A stretch of DNA of 64,000 bases from Robiginitomaculum sp. Its GTDB lineage: Bacteria > Pseudomonadota > Alphaproteobacteria > Caulobacterales > Maricaulaceae. The notes below the pieces were generated by a model, which saw only the letters and a list, made by a program, of their open reading frames with translations, did not search any database and was not told where the DNA came from. The translations under genes and the position numbers were made by a program. How positions within the stretch are numbered: position 1 is the first letter of the stretch; each line of letters begins with the position of its first letter. This document shows positions 44,801 through 54,590 of this stretch, piece by piece. Where the stretch lies: contig JAJFFN010000024.1 of NCBI GenBank assembly GCA_021776635.1, positions 1 to 64,000 on the forward strand, written 5' to 3'.

Positions 44801-47800
44801 CTATTCTGCCGTAGGTTTGATGTCGCCATCAATCCAATCTTCATCTTCACTCCAAGGTTCTTCTTTGTTACGGTAAACCCATGCAAAACCTTGCTTTAAT
44901 TGTTGCCACCAAAGAGCTGGTCCTGCGAGCATGACGGGTGTCAAAATAAGGGTTAAAATTGTAGAAAAAGCCAAGCCGCACACAAGTACATAAGAAATTG
45001 GCGCCCAAATAGCTGATGTTGATGAGCCTTTCGTGGAAAATTCTGCGGCAAACAAGTCTGCTTTCAAGGCCAATGCCATTGGCATCAATCCGACAATCGT
45101 TGTTATGGTTGTCAACAGAACCGGGCGCAGACGCTGAGCGGCTGTACGCACTACGGCCTCGTGCGTGTCATGACCTTCACGTTTGAGATTTTGAAAAGTG
45201 TCAATGAGAACAATATTATTGTTCACCACAATCCCGGCCAAAGCCAACACCCCCGTTCCGCACAAGAGAATACTGACATACGGATAGAATATCAGGCCGA
45301 GCAAGACACCAGCGATAGAGAACACAACTGCTGATAGAGTCAGGGTAACATGCCAAAAACTGTTAAATTGCCACAGCAAAATTACACCCATCATGAAGAG
45401 TGTGGCTAAGCCAGCAACTGCAAAAAATTGTCCAGCAGCTTTGTTTTCTTCGTCTTGCCCTAAAAATTTATAAGTGACATCAGGGTCAAAATCAGCTTCG
45501 TTATTGATCCAATTCTTAACGTCTGAAACGATTTGGTTCGTTGCTATTCCAGGGGCGGAATTACCTTTCACCTCATAGACACGCAACTGGTTACGGCGTT
45601 GGATACTGTCCTGCCTTGTACTGGCCGTTCGTGTAACGACGGAAGAAAGGGGTAAGGCACCTTCGCGGGTCAGGATGCGTAGGTTGTCCAGTTCAGATAG
45701 GTCGCGCGATGCCTTGGGGAAACGAATACGAATATCCACTTCTTCATCACTATCAATAGGTCGAAAAAACCCGACCAGAGAACCTTCAGTGACAAATTGC
45801 ACAGCGGCGCCGATCGTATTGACGTCCAGCCCCAATCGCCCAGATTCTTCACGGTCTATTTCAAGTTTCCATTCAATACCCGGCAAAGGCATAGTATTTT
45901 CAACCTCAATGAGGGAATTGTTATTTTCCATAAAAATGGTCAGTGCACGTGCAGCTTTGTTGAGATGATCTAGATTGTCAGATGTTAGTTCAACGCTAAC
46001 ATCTTTACCTGTTGGCGGTCCATCTGAAAGCACTTCAACCTCCATAAGAAGGCCTGGCATATTGGTGAGAGCAGTACGCACATCTTTTTCAATTTCTAAT
46101 GTGCTGCGGCGGTCATCGAATGGTTTTAACTCTAGGAACGTTCTTGATACTGTGTCCAACGGAATAGAATTTGGGCCCCTAAATCCGCCAGTTGAAGAAG
46201 CACCAGCTCCAGCAATTGTAAATATGGACTGAATACCCTTTATCCCACTTATTCGCTCTTCAACTTGTTTAGCAATATCATACTCATTAATGGTTGCGGT
46301 ATTGCCGCGCGCCCGCGCATAAACGTAAATCTCTTGCCCACCGTCGGCGGTAAAAAACTCAACGCGTCTATCTCCTCCTGTGGCCCCGAAGGCATAAAAA
46401 ATACCAATAACCAGTGCGAGTATTGCTATCAAAACTTTTAATGGATGACGCGCCAACTTATTTATCAGCCGTGCATATTTACCAGTAAATCCCTCTATTG
46501 ATAACGGGTCGCCTTCTGCCCCTGATAAGGCTTTTAAACTCTCACGGGCACCTTTTAGCTTCTTTGGGCCAAATAATGCACCAATTGTTGGTAAGAATAT
46601 AACTGCCATTAATAGAGATGCCGTTAGTACATACATTAAGGTTTTTGGAAAATACGACATAAACTGTCCTGGTAGCGTATTCCAAAATAATAGGGGTAAA
46701 AATGCCGCTAGCGTAGTCGCTGTACTAGACATAATAGGCCAAAACATTCGCTTGCCAGCCATAACATAAGCATCATAACGATCGAGGCCTTCAGCTAGTT
46801 TCCTATCGGCGTATTCGATGATGACGATAGCGCTATCCACTAATATTCCAACTGATAAAATCATACCAAACATAACCATCATGTTCACAGATGCCCCTTG
46901 AATTTTAAGCATCAGTAATGTCATCAGGAAACTCGTGGGTATGGCAAACCCGACCATGAGTGCAGAACGTAAACCAAGTGCGGCAATACAAACTATAACC
47001 ACCAAGACAACCGCGTTGACGATACTTGAAATAAGAGATTTTATCATATCCATGATTTGAATGGTCTGATTTTGTGACATTTCCACATTGACAGTCTCTG
47101 GCCACTTTTTGGTCGTTTCCGCAACTATGGCTTCGACCGTTTCGATAGTATCAATAATATTTTCGCCGTTTCGCTTGGAAACTTCCAATGAAACTGATGG
47201 ACGGTTTTGGTATAAGGCATAGCTTTCTCGGTCTTTATAATTGCGGCGAACTTCTGCAATGTCACTTATTCTAACAATAGAGCCATCAGCAGATTTACGG
47301 ATAACTATATCTGCTAGATCGTTAGCTTTCTCTATTAGTCCTGGAAGTTTAACAGCAAATTTTCCGCTGCCTGTTTCTAAATTCCCAGCAGCAATGAGCT
47401 GATTGTTTTGTGAAATCGCAGCGGCCAGATCATTAAAGGTGATGCCGTAGCTTTCCATCATAGCCGGATCGATAACGGCTTCTAGCACTTGTTCGCGTTC
47501 GCCTTGTATAATGGCTTCTAAAACTTTTGAATTGGCCTCAAGGGCGGCTTGTAGTTTTTTTGCTAGTTTTTGTAGTTTTCTATCAGGTGAATCACCGTAT
47601 AAATTTACAACAATAATAGGTAATGTTTGTGTATTTAATTCCTCTACCAATGGTTCTTTGGCTTCTTCCGGTAATTCACCGCGGGCTTTATTGACTGCTT
47701 CAAGCACATCGTCTGTAGCTGAATCTTGATCAAAATTTGCATTAAATTCTAGTACAACCATGCCTACGGACGTTCGCGCTATGCCGTCCATTTGTTTTAT

Positions 47801-48034
47801 CCCGTCCAGAGATTTTAGTTCCGTTTCAAGTGGTTTTACTAATAGTCTCTCACTATCCTCTGGCGATACACCAGGCAGAACAACTTGGACAGTTACAAAC
47901 GGTATGGCAACATCAGGTTCTGCATCAAGGGCTACAGTAAACATAGCCGTTACACCACCAATGATGGAAACAACTAATATAGCTAAAGTCATGCGCCATT
48001 GACGGACTGCAAAGTCAACAATTCCTGTCATCAA
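44801..48034 (-). CDS. RND efflux permease subunit
   Basis: A 1077-residue inner-membrane RND transporter with 12 predicted helices and two periplasmic porter loops. Key helix segment VGILVDSAIVIIEYADR keeps the first Asp of the AcrB proton-relay pair, but the second Asp is Ser, as in some RND branches. Substrate-loop features do not identify the substrate; drug, metal or lipid export are all possible. The start overlaps the adaptor gene by 4 bp (ATGA), so pump and adaptor are coupled. No outer-membrane channel gene is adjacent. Confidence 0.92.
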   Translation of the reverse strand: MMTGIVDFAVRQWRMTLAILVVSIIGGVTAMFTVALDAEPDVAIPFVTVQVVLPGVSPEDSERLLVKPLETELKSLDGIKQMDGIARTSVGMVVLEFNANFDQDSATDDVLEAVNKARGELPEEAKEPLVEELNTQTLPIIVVNLYGDSPDRKLQKLAKKLQAALEANSKVLEAIIQGEREQVLEAVIDPAMMESYGITFNDLAAAISQNNQLIAAGNLETGSGKFAVKLPGLIEKANDLADIVIRKSADGSIVRISDIAEVRRNYKDRESYALYQNRPSVSLEVSKRNGENIIDTIETVEAIVAETTKKWPETVNVEMSQNQTIQIMDMIKSLISSIVNAVVLVVIVCIAALGLRSALMVGFAIPTSFLMTLLMLKIQGASVNMMVMFGMILSVGILVDSAIVIIEYADRKLAEGLDRYDAYVMAGKRMFWPIMSSTATTLAAFLPLLFWNTLPGQFMSYFPKTLMYVLTASLLMAVIFLPTIGALFGPKKLKGARESLKALSGAEGDPLSIEGFTGKYARLINKLARHPLKVLIAILALVIGIFYAFGATGGDRRVEFFTADGGQEIYVYARARGNTATINEYDIAKQVEERISGIKGIQSIFTIAGAGASSTGGFRGPNSIPLDTVSRTFLELKPFDDRRSTLEIEKDVRTALTNMPGLLMEVEVLSDGPPTGKDVSVELTSDNLDHLNKAARALTIFMENNNSLIEVENTMPLPGIEWKLEIDREESGRLGLDVNTIGAAVQFVTEGSLVGFFRPIDSDEEVDIRIRFPKASRDLSELDNLRILTREGALPLSSVVTRTASTRQDSIQRRNQLRVYEVKGNSAPGIATNQIVSDVKNWINNEADFDPDVTYKFLGQDEENKAAGQFFAVAGLATLFMMGVILLWQFNSFWHVTLTLSAVVFSIAGVLLGLIFYPYVSILLCGTGVLALAGIVVNNNIVLIDTFQNLKREGHDTHEAVVRTAAQRLRPVLLTTITTIVGLMPMALALKADLFAAEFSTKGSSTSAIWAPISYVLVCGLAFSTILTLILTPVMLAGPALWWQQLKQGFAWVYRNKEEPWSEDEDWIDGDIKPTAE

Positions 48035-49113
48035 TCAGTGCCAATATTTGATATGTTATCAAATTGTGTTGTAACCTTAACACCCTCTGTTACATAGTCT
48101 TGCCCTTGAACGATCAAATTAGTGTTTTTTGCTAACCCTGAAACCCAAATTCCTGCACTTGTTTCATCAATTGTTGTAACACGTGAAAACCTGACTTTGT
48201 TTTCGAAATCCAGATAGCGCACCCCTACACTTCCTTGTTCATCTAACGTCAATACGCTCGCTGGGATAAGGTGTGCTTCTGTTTGACCGGCAGATATGAT
48301 AATTGTCGCACTTACACCAGAACGTAAATTGCCTTCTTTGTTAGGCACAGCTACCTCAATGCGAAATGTCCGCGTAGAAGGGTTGGCACGTGTTTCGATA
48401 AAACGAATTTCTCCTGATAAATTTTCTCCAGTTGCCAACTTTATTGTCGCAGGTTTGCCAACGTCTAATTTGCCAATCTGTTTTTCGGTAACTTCGCCTG
48501 TGACAACTAACGGATCAAGATCAACCAATAATCCGCAAGCTTGTCCTGGCGCGAGGTAATCGCCAATCTCCGCAATTTGTTTTTCAAAAATACCGCCAAA
48601 TGGTGCGCGCATATTTACATTGCCAAGTTCTATCTGGGCTTGTTTAACTTGTGCCTTTGCACCGTCCAATGCGGCAAGAGCACCAGCGGCTTGGGTGGAT
48701 GAACGAAAGCCTTTTTCAACAAGTTGCTTAGCTGCCTCATATTCCAACTCACGTGAACGCAGCGCGGCTTTAGCCTGATCAAGAACCGCTTGTCGTGCAT
48801 CGACATCTTGGGCGCACATTAATGTACCGCGTTTAACATAATTTCCTTCTTGCAGAGGCGTTTTTACAACCAGTCCTGCGGTTTCGGCTTTTACAGAAAC
48901 TTCGCGGTTTGATTCGGTGCGGCCATATAATTCCAAATAATTCTCATGCAATTCGGCCTTAAGCTTCTTGATGACGACGCTTGGTAAAACGGTTTCATTG
49001 TCAACAATTGGTGTAGAAATAGGCTTGTCTGGTTTTTTGCTGCCAATGACAAACCATAACACTATCAGCGACATAAGGAGTGCGGCAACGAGATATGATG
49101 TTTTTATTTTCAT
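48031..49113 (-). CDS. RND efflux periplasmic adaptor (membrane fusion protein)
   Basis: A 360-residue adaptor with an N-terminal membrane anchor (about 7-23). The lipoyl-like half motifs (VSVKAETAGLVVKTPLQEGNYVKRGTLMC, MRAPFGGIFEKQIAEIGDYLAPG), an intervening coiled hairpin (ARQAVLDQAKAALRSRELEYEAAKQL type) and a beta-barrel domain (VTGEVTEKQIGKLDVG) are in order. It links the permease to an outer-membrane channel. It is upstream of the permease in the same operon. Confidence 0.92.
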   Translation of the reverse strand: MKIKTSYLVAALLMSLIVLWFVIGSKKPDKPISTPIVDNETVLPSVVIKKLKAELHENYLELYGRTESNREVSVKAETAGLVVKTPLQEGNYVKRGTLMCAQDVDARQAVLDQAKAALRSRELEYEAAKQLVEKGFRSSTQAAGALAALDGAKAQVKQAQIELGNVNMRAPFGGIFEKQIAEIGDYLAPGQACGLLVDLDPLVVTGEVTEKQIGKLDVGKPATIKLATGENLSGEIRFIETRANPSTRTFRIEVAVPNKEGNLRSGVSATIIISAGQTEAHLIPASVLTLDEQGSVGVRYLDFENKVRFSRVTTIDETSAGIWVSGLAKNTNLIVQGQDYVTEGVKVTTQFDNISNIGTD

Positions 49114-49292
49114 ACGGGTTAATCTATGCTGATTTCTTGCAACCGCAAGGTTTTATACCTGAAAAATAAGTAACAGTTGCGGCTAGCATCTATACAAAAT
49201 TGAATGACGAAATAAAGGTTTTGTTTTAGCTGTGTTTAGGTAATATCGCGCTATCTCAATGTGCAAACTTAAGTACCAGTAGGGGGACTGCT

Positions 49293-50825
49293 TTGAAAAA
49301 TATTCTAGAGCAATTGGAAGAGCGGCGTGCCGCCGCGCGGCTAGGCGGCGGCGAAAAGCGTATAGAAGCACAACACGCGAAAGGAAAATTGACGGCGAGA
49401 GAACGCATAAACCTGTTATTGGATGAAGATAGTTTCGAAGAATTCGATATGTTTGTATCGCACCGCTGTACGGATTTTGGTATGGAGGATAAAGGATTTC
49501 CAGGGGATGGCGTTGTCACAGGTTGGGGAACTATTAATGGCCGTAAAACTTTTGTATTTGCTCAGGACTTTACCGTGTTTGGTGGGTCCCTGTCAGAAAC
49601 CAATGCCAAGAAAATATGCAAGATACAAGAAATGGCCATCAAACACCGTGCGCCTATCATTGGCCTCAATGATAGTGGCGGTGCTCGCATCCAAGAGGGC
49701 GTCGTTTCCCTAGGTGGTTATGCGGATGTCTTTCAAAACAATGTGCTTGCCAGCGGTGTCATACCGCAAATTAGCGTCATTATGGGGCCGTGTGCGGGTG
49801 GGGCGGTTTACTCGCCTGCGCTCACCGATTTCATATTTATGGTGCGCGACACATCATATATGTTTGTCACGGGGCCAGATGTGGTCAAAACCGTGACCAA
49901 TGAAATCGTCACCGCAGAAGAACTGGGCGGCGCGAAAACCCATACGACTAAATCATCTGTAGCCGACGGTGCTTTTGATAATGATATGGAAGCGTTGGCG
50001 GAAATTCGCCGTTTATTTGATTTTTTACCGCTGCATAACAAAGGCAAATTGCCGACCCGTAAAGTATTTGACGACCCTGAGCGCACAGAAATTTCATTAG
50101 ATACTCTTGTACCAGAAAACCCAAACCTGCCCTATGATATGACCGAGCTGATTACCAAAATTGCGGACGAGGGTGATTTTTACGAACTTCAAAAAGACTA
50201 TGCCAAAAATATCCTAACGGGCTTCATTCGTCTTGATGGTTCGACCGTTGGCGTTGTTGCTAATCAACCAATGGTTTTGGCTGGATGTCTGGATAGTGAC
50301 AGCTCTCGCAAAGCGGCACGGTTTGTGCGTTTCTGTGATGCGTTTTCTATCCCCATATTGACATTTGTTGACGTGCCCGGATTTCTGCCTGGTACGGCAC
50401 AAGAATATGGCGGCATCATCAAGCACGGCGCGAAACTTCTTTATGCTTACGGCGAAGCGACAGTGCCCAAGGTTACGGTCATCACGCGCAAGGCCTACGG
50501 CGGTGCCTATGATGTCATGGCACCCAAACATCTGCGCGGGGATATGAATTACGCATGGCCGTCCGCTCAGATTGCGGTGATGGGCGCAAAAGGCGCGGTG
50601 GAAATCCTCTACCGCAAAGACCTAGGCGCCCCCGACAAGATTGCCAAACACACGCTCGAGTACGAAAAGAACTTCGCCAACCCGTTCAAAGCGGCCGAAA
50701 AAGGATATATTGACGAAGTCATCATGCCACACAGTACAAGAAAACGCATCTGCCGCTCGTTCTCCATGCTAAAAGACAAAGACCTAAAAAACCCATGGAA
50801 AAAACACGGGAATTTGCCGTTGTGA
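49293..50825 (+). CDS. pccB: propionyl-CoA carboxylase beta chain (carboxyltransferase)
   Basis: A 510-residue carboxyltransferase of PccB type, starting at TTG after AGGGGGAC. Markers are [56 protein letters not shown], and [19 protein letters not shown]. It transfers the carboxyl group from biotin to propionyl-CoA (and related acyl-CoAs), giving methylmalonyl-CoA. The partner pccA lies 660 bp downstream, separated by hairpin repeats and a small unrelated gene. Confidence 0.95.
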   Translation: MKNILEQLEERRAAARLGGGEKRIEAQHAKGKLTARERINLLLDEDSFEEFDMFVSHRCTDFGMEDKGFPGDGVVTGWGTINGRKTFVFAQDFTVFGGSLSETNAKKICKIQEMAIKHRAPIIGLNDSGGARIQEGVVSLGGYADVFQNNVLASGVIPQISVIMGPCAGGAVYSPALTDFIFMVRDTSYMFVTGPDVVKTVTNEIVTAEELGGAKTHTTKSSVADGAFDNDMEALAEIRRLFDFLPLHNKGKLPTRKVFDDPERTEISLDTLVPENPNLPYDMTELITKIADEGDFYELQKDYAKNILTGFIRLDGSTVGVVANQPMVLAGCLDSDSSRKAARFVRFCDAFSIPILTFVDVPGFLPGTAQEYGGIIKHGAKLLYAYGEATVPKVTVITRKAYGGAYDVMAPKHLRGDMNYAWPSAQIAVMGAKGAVEILYRKDLGAPDKIAKHTLEYEKNFANPFKAAEKGYIDEVIMPHSTRKRICRSFSMLKDKDLKNPWKKHGNLPL

Positions 50826-50852
50826 TGTGCAAAACCCAATTCCCCTCACTCT

Positions 50853-51024
50853 CCGCTCATACCTGCGCATGCAGGTATCCACCTCTGCGCTATCGGGGAA
50901 AGAAACATTACTCGGAGATAGACCCCTGCATGCGCAGGGGGGAGCGGGGTGGTTGGGGTGTTAAATATGTGACCCAAACTGCCCACCAATCCGCTCATTC
51001 CCGACCCCGATCGGGAATCAAGCG
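50853..51024. repeat. REP-like palindrome cluster between pccB and pccA
   Basis: Three hairpins: ATACCTGC-gcat-GCAGGTAT (8-bp stem, 50859-50878 with loop), CCCCTGC-atgc-GCAGGGG (50923-50940), and ATTCCCGA-ccccga-TCGGGAAT (50997-51018). The first and third share the head ccgctcat before the palindrome. This is the form of dispersed intergenic repeats in alphaproteobacteria. The rest of the 280-bp gap shows nothing else. Confidence 0.55.
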
Positions 51025-51105
51025 AATAAAGGGTGCGCCAAAAGAGCACACATTTTTGTCAGAACTGGATAACCGCATTTGCGGGTAGAATCGGAGTGCG
51101 GTGGG

Positions 51106-51489
51106 ATGACTAACCCAGAACTTGATATTGAAGATAGAAAGCCGATTTGGAATGTGATGCAAATGGTCTGGATGGATACGGATATTAAATATGAGTATGA
51201 AAATATTGCTAATACATGCGCAAAGTCAAAGTATTCCATTTCAGAGTTGGAAGCAATATATTGGAATGAAGTTTACCCTTGTGTTCGTAGTAATTTATGG
51301 ATTCTCATTGCTCCTGAATGGTGCGGATATGAACTAGAATGGCTTGCCAAGTATATTGTGAAGAAAAATAGGTTTGGCCAAAAATTATTGAAACCCCGGA
51401 TGCGATTTTATTCTTTTGGGCCTTGGGAGGAGATAAGATTGTTGGTTATAAAGAAACGTAGAAAACTGATGACAAAGAAAACTAAATGA
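51106..51489 (+). CDS. small protein between pccB and pccA (DUF7079-like)
   Basis: About 127 residues from ATG at 51106 (GGTGGG before it; an in-frame start 27 bases upstream is less likely). Segments DRKPIWNVMQMVWMDTDI, YSISELEAIYWNEVYPCVRSN and IAPEWCGYELEWLAKYIV resemble a widespread small protein family of unknown function, which I recall as DUF7079. Its stop overlaps the pccA start by 4 bp, so it is translated with pccA, although it has no known link to acyl-CoA metabolism. AT-rich compared with its neighbours, suggesting later insertion. Confidence 0.65.
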   Translation: MTNPELDIEDRKPIWNVMQMVWMDTDIKYEYENIANTCAKSKYSISELEAIYWNEVYPCVRSNLWILIAPEWCGYELEWLAKYIVKKNRFGQKLLKPRMRFYSFGPWEEIRLLVIKKRRKLMTKKTK

Positions 51490-53525
51490 CCAAAAAAATA
51501 AAAAAAATACTGATAGCTAACCGTGGCGAAATCGCTTGCCGGGTTATTAAGACCGCCCGCAAGATGGGCATTGCTACCGTTGCGGTGTATTCGGATGCCG
51601 ACAAAAATGCGCTGCATGTGTCCATGGCGGACGAGGCGGTTTATATTGGTGCGTCCCCTGCTTCAGAGAGTTATCTTGTTATGGACAAGATACTTGCGGC
51701 TATCACAGACACTGGTGCGGACGCTGTGCATCCTGGCTATGGTTTCTTAAGCGAAAACAAGGACTTTGCCCTTAAACTTCAAGGCATGGGCGTGACGTTT
51801 ATTGGACCGAATGTTCGGGCGATTGAGGCTATGGGCGACAAAATTGCCTCTAAAAACCTGGCCATAGAAGCGGGCGTATCCTGTGTTCCGGGGCATATGG
51901 GCTTAATCAAAGACGCCGAGGAAGCCGTGAAAATTGCCAACAAAGTCGGCTATCCTGTGATGATAAAAGCATCGGCGGGTGGTGGCGGCAAGGGTATGCG
52001 TATTGCCTATAATGATGAAGAAGCGCGCGAAGGTTTTCAGTCCTCCAAGAACGAAGCCAAATCATCTTTTGGCGATGACCGTATATTCATAGAAAAATTC
52101 ATTGAAAGCCCACGCCATATTGAAATTCAGGTTTTGGGTGATAAGCATGGCAACATAATCTATCTTGGCGAGCGTGAATGTTCCATTCAACGCCGCAACC
52201 AAAAAATTATCGAAGAAGCCCCAAGCCCGTTCCTCGACGAAGCAACCCGCAAGGTGATGGGTGAACAATCTATGGCATTGGCTGCAACCGTTGATTACGA
52301 CAGTGCTGGAACGGTAGAATATATCGTCGATAAAGACATGAATTTCTATTTTCTGGAAATGAACACACGCTTGCAGGTCGAGCATCCTGTCACAGAACTG
52401 ATCACAGGCGTAGACCTCGTCGAGCAAATGATACGTATTGCGGGCGGCGAGAAACTCAAGCTTAAACAAAAAGACGTCAAACTTAACGGCTGGGCCATAG
52501 AGAGCCGCATTTACGCCGAAGACCCGTACCGAAATTTCCTACCAAGCATAGGCCGTCTTATCCATTACCGCCCGCCTACAGAAGCTAAAACAGCGAATGG
52601 TGCCATTGTCCGCAATGATACAGGCGTATACGAGGGCGGCGAAATATCCATGTTTTACGACCCAATGATTGCAAAACTCTGCACATGGGGCGAGGACAGA
52701 GATGTTGCCGTAAAGGCTATGCAAGGTGGGCTCGATAATTTCGAAATCACGGGTGTTGGCCATAACATCCCGTTTCTGTCCGCCGTTATGCAAAGCGATA
52801 GATTTGAGCGTGGAGATATTTCAACAAATTATATCGCCGAAGAATACCCGGACGGATTTGAGGGCGTGCAACTTAACGCTGGTGATGCGCGTGCTATTGC
52901 CAGTGTTTGTACATTGATGGCGCAAAAATTGGCCGAACGCGCCGCGAGTGGTTCCGGTATCTTGACCCACCATGACCGCGCAATCCCTACGGATGTTCGT
53001 GTTCAGGTCGGCGATCGACATTATGAGATCACCACCGAAAGTACGAATGGTAGTCATTTGGTGACGTCTACTGATGGTACTGATAAGGCGGCAATTGAGC
53101 TTGAAATATCTACCGCATGGACTCCCGGTCAAACTTTAGTGACGTCGTTGATTGACAATGAAACATTTGTATTCGCAGCGCACCCAATTCCAGAGGGGTA
53201 TAATGTACAATATCGCGGCTCTAATACAGAGGTCCGAGTACGTACCCCTGCGCAGGCTAAACTCGCTAAATTAATGCCAGAAAAAATTGAGGCCGATACA
53301 TCAAACCTACTCTTATGTCCTATGCCTGGTGTCATAGTTTCTATTTTAGTTGAAGATGGAGATGAGGTCCAAGCTGGGCAGGCACTCGCCGTTGTTGAAG
53401 CCATGAAAATGGAAAATACGCTTCGTGCGGAGAACAAAGCTGTGGTCACAAAAATTAATGTGGGCAAAGGTGACAACCTTGCGGTGGATGCAATTATTAT
53501 GGAGTTTGAGACTAGCTTGTACTAA
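51486..53525 (+). CDS. pccA: propionyl/acetyl-CoA carboxylase alpha chain, biotin-containing
   Basis: A 679-residue protein. The biotin carboxylase domain (about 7-450: LIANRGEIACRVIKTARKMG, GYGFLSEN, KASAGGGGKGMRI, ERECSIQRRNQK) is followed by a linking domain and a C-terminal biotin carrier domain with AMKME, biotin attached to Lys641. It carboxylates biotin using ATP and bicarbonate and delivers it to PccB. Start overlaps the preceding small gene by 4 bp. Confidence 0.95.
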   Translation: MTKKIKKILIANRGEIACRVIKTARKMGIATVAVYSDADKNALHVSMADEAVYIGASPASESYLVMDKILAAITDTGADAVHPGYGFLSENKDFALKLQGMGVTFIGPNVRAIEAMGDKIASKNLAIEAGVSCVPGHMGLIKDAEEAVKIANKVGYPVMIKASAGGGGKGMRIAYNDEEAREGFQSSKNEAKSSFGDDRIFIEKFIESPRHIEIQVLGDKHGNIIYLGERECSIQRRNQKIIEEAPSPFLDEATRKVMGEQSMALAATVDYDSAGTVEYIVDKDMNFYFLEMNTRLQVEHPVTELITGVDLVEQMIRIAGGEKLKLKQKDVKLNGWAIESRIYAEDPYRNFLPSIGRLIHYRPPTEAKTANGAIVRNDTGVYEGGEISMFYDPMIAKLCTWGEDRDVAVKAMQGGLDNFEITGVGHNIPFLSAVMQSDRFERGDISTNYIAEEYPDGFEGVQLNAGDARAIASVCTLMAQKLAERAASGSGILTHHDRAIPTDVRVQVGDRHYEITTESTNGSHLVTSTDGTDKAAIELEISTAWTPGQTLVTSLIDNETFVFAAHPIPEGYNVQYRGSNTEVRVRTPAQAKLAKLMPEKIEADTSNLLLCPMPGVIVSILVEDGDEVQAGQALAVVEAMKMENTLRAENKAVVTKINVGKGDNLAVDAIIMEFETSLY

Positions 53526-53566
53526 CTGTTTTTTTAACATAAACTTCTAAAAAAGGGGAGTAAATA

Positions 53567-54568
53567 ATGTTGAGTTTTCTAGAACCGAATATCCATCCTG
53601 TGTTGGTGCATTTTTCTTACGCGCTTACAGTGAGTGCGGCATTGCTGTATCTTATCGTCACTTTTTTTCCAGGAGGGAAAAAATTCACAGGGATGATTTC
53701 CGCCGCAAATTGGATGTTGGCCATGGGGGCAATTGCTGTACTTGCGACTGTTGCCGCCGGATTTCAGGCATTTTATTCTGTAGATCATGATACACCGTCA
53801 CATGCAGCTATGTTGGTTCACCGTAAATTGGCCGTTGGTGCTGGTTTTATCATTTTGGTTTTGGCAATATGGCGGTTTACGGCTCGTGAAAATGAGCCTT
53901 CAAAAGTTTTTGGGGTTGCAATGCTTGTATCTGCCTTGATGATATCCAACGCGGCATTGTGGGGTGGTAAATTAGTTTATGAACACGGGCTTGGTGTCGC
54001 TAGCTTACCTGTCATTACTAGCGATGGACATGACCATGAACACGGTGATGAAGAACACAAATCTAAGCTTGAAGAAACCAAAGTGGTGGTTGCTTCTTCT
54101 TCTGTTGGCATTGACAAAAGCAGTGCTACGTCCGTTGTGGACGGCTTTCAGGCGGCTCTGAAATTAGGTGATAAAGCGTTGGTTGAAAGCCTTATGGCAC
54201 CTGGTGTTATCATAGCCGAAGGAGGTAATGCAGAATGGTCGTTCGCAGAATACCGCGACCACCATATGGAAGCTGACATGGAACAAACGGGCTCCAGCGA
54301 TGTCGTTGTAGAGCGAACCGTTCACCGCCGCGAAATCATTGAGAACGGTGACAGTGCGACTGTAATCACCCACTCTCAATTAGACGGCGATATGGGTGGT
54401 GGTAAAGAATTTCATTACCGCATGATGGAAACTATGGTTGTAGCACGCACAAATGATGAATGGCGAATATCCCACATTCATTGGTCCGCAGCTCCGATTA
54501 AAGATAAGCCAAAAACTAAAGTTGAGGCGAAGCCAACAGACGATCACGATGACGACCACGAGCATTAG
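53567..54568 (+). CDS. DUF2231-type membrane domain fused to an NTF2/SnoaL-like domain
   Basis: A 333-residue fusion. Residues 5-150 hold four hydrophobic helices and HPVLVHFSYALTV, as in DUF2231 membrane proteins with conserved His. A His/Asp/Glu-rich linker (DGHDHEHGDEEHK, about 155-165) follows, then from about 190 an NTF2/SnoaL-like domain (VDGFQAALKLGDKALVESLMAPG; AEWSFAEYRDHHMEADM) and a His-rich tail (DDHDDDHEH). The His clusters suggest metal binding. The fusion and role are unknown. It follows pccA by 41 bp but the link is not established. Confidence 0.75.
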   Translation: MLSFLEPNIHPVLVHFSYALTVSAALLYLIVTFFPGGKKFTGMISAANWMLAMGAIAVLATVAAGFQAFYSVDHDTPSHAAMLVHRKLAVGAGFIILVLAIWRFTARENEPSKVFGVAMLVSALMISNAALWGGKLVYEHGLGVASLPVITSDGHDHEHGDEEHKSKLEETKVVVASSSVGIDKSSATSVVDGFQAALKLGDKALVESLMAPGVIIAEGGNAEWSFAEYRDHHMEADMEQTGSSDVVVERTVHRREIIENGDSATVITHSQLDGDMGGGKEFHYRMMETMVVARTNDEWRISHIHWSAAPIKDKPKTKVEAKPTDDHDDDHEH

Positions 54569-54590
54569 TTAATAAATCCGTATTTTATCG

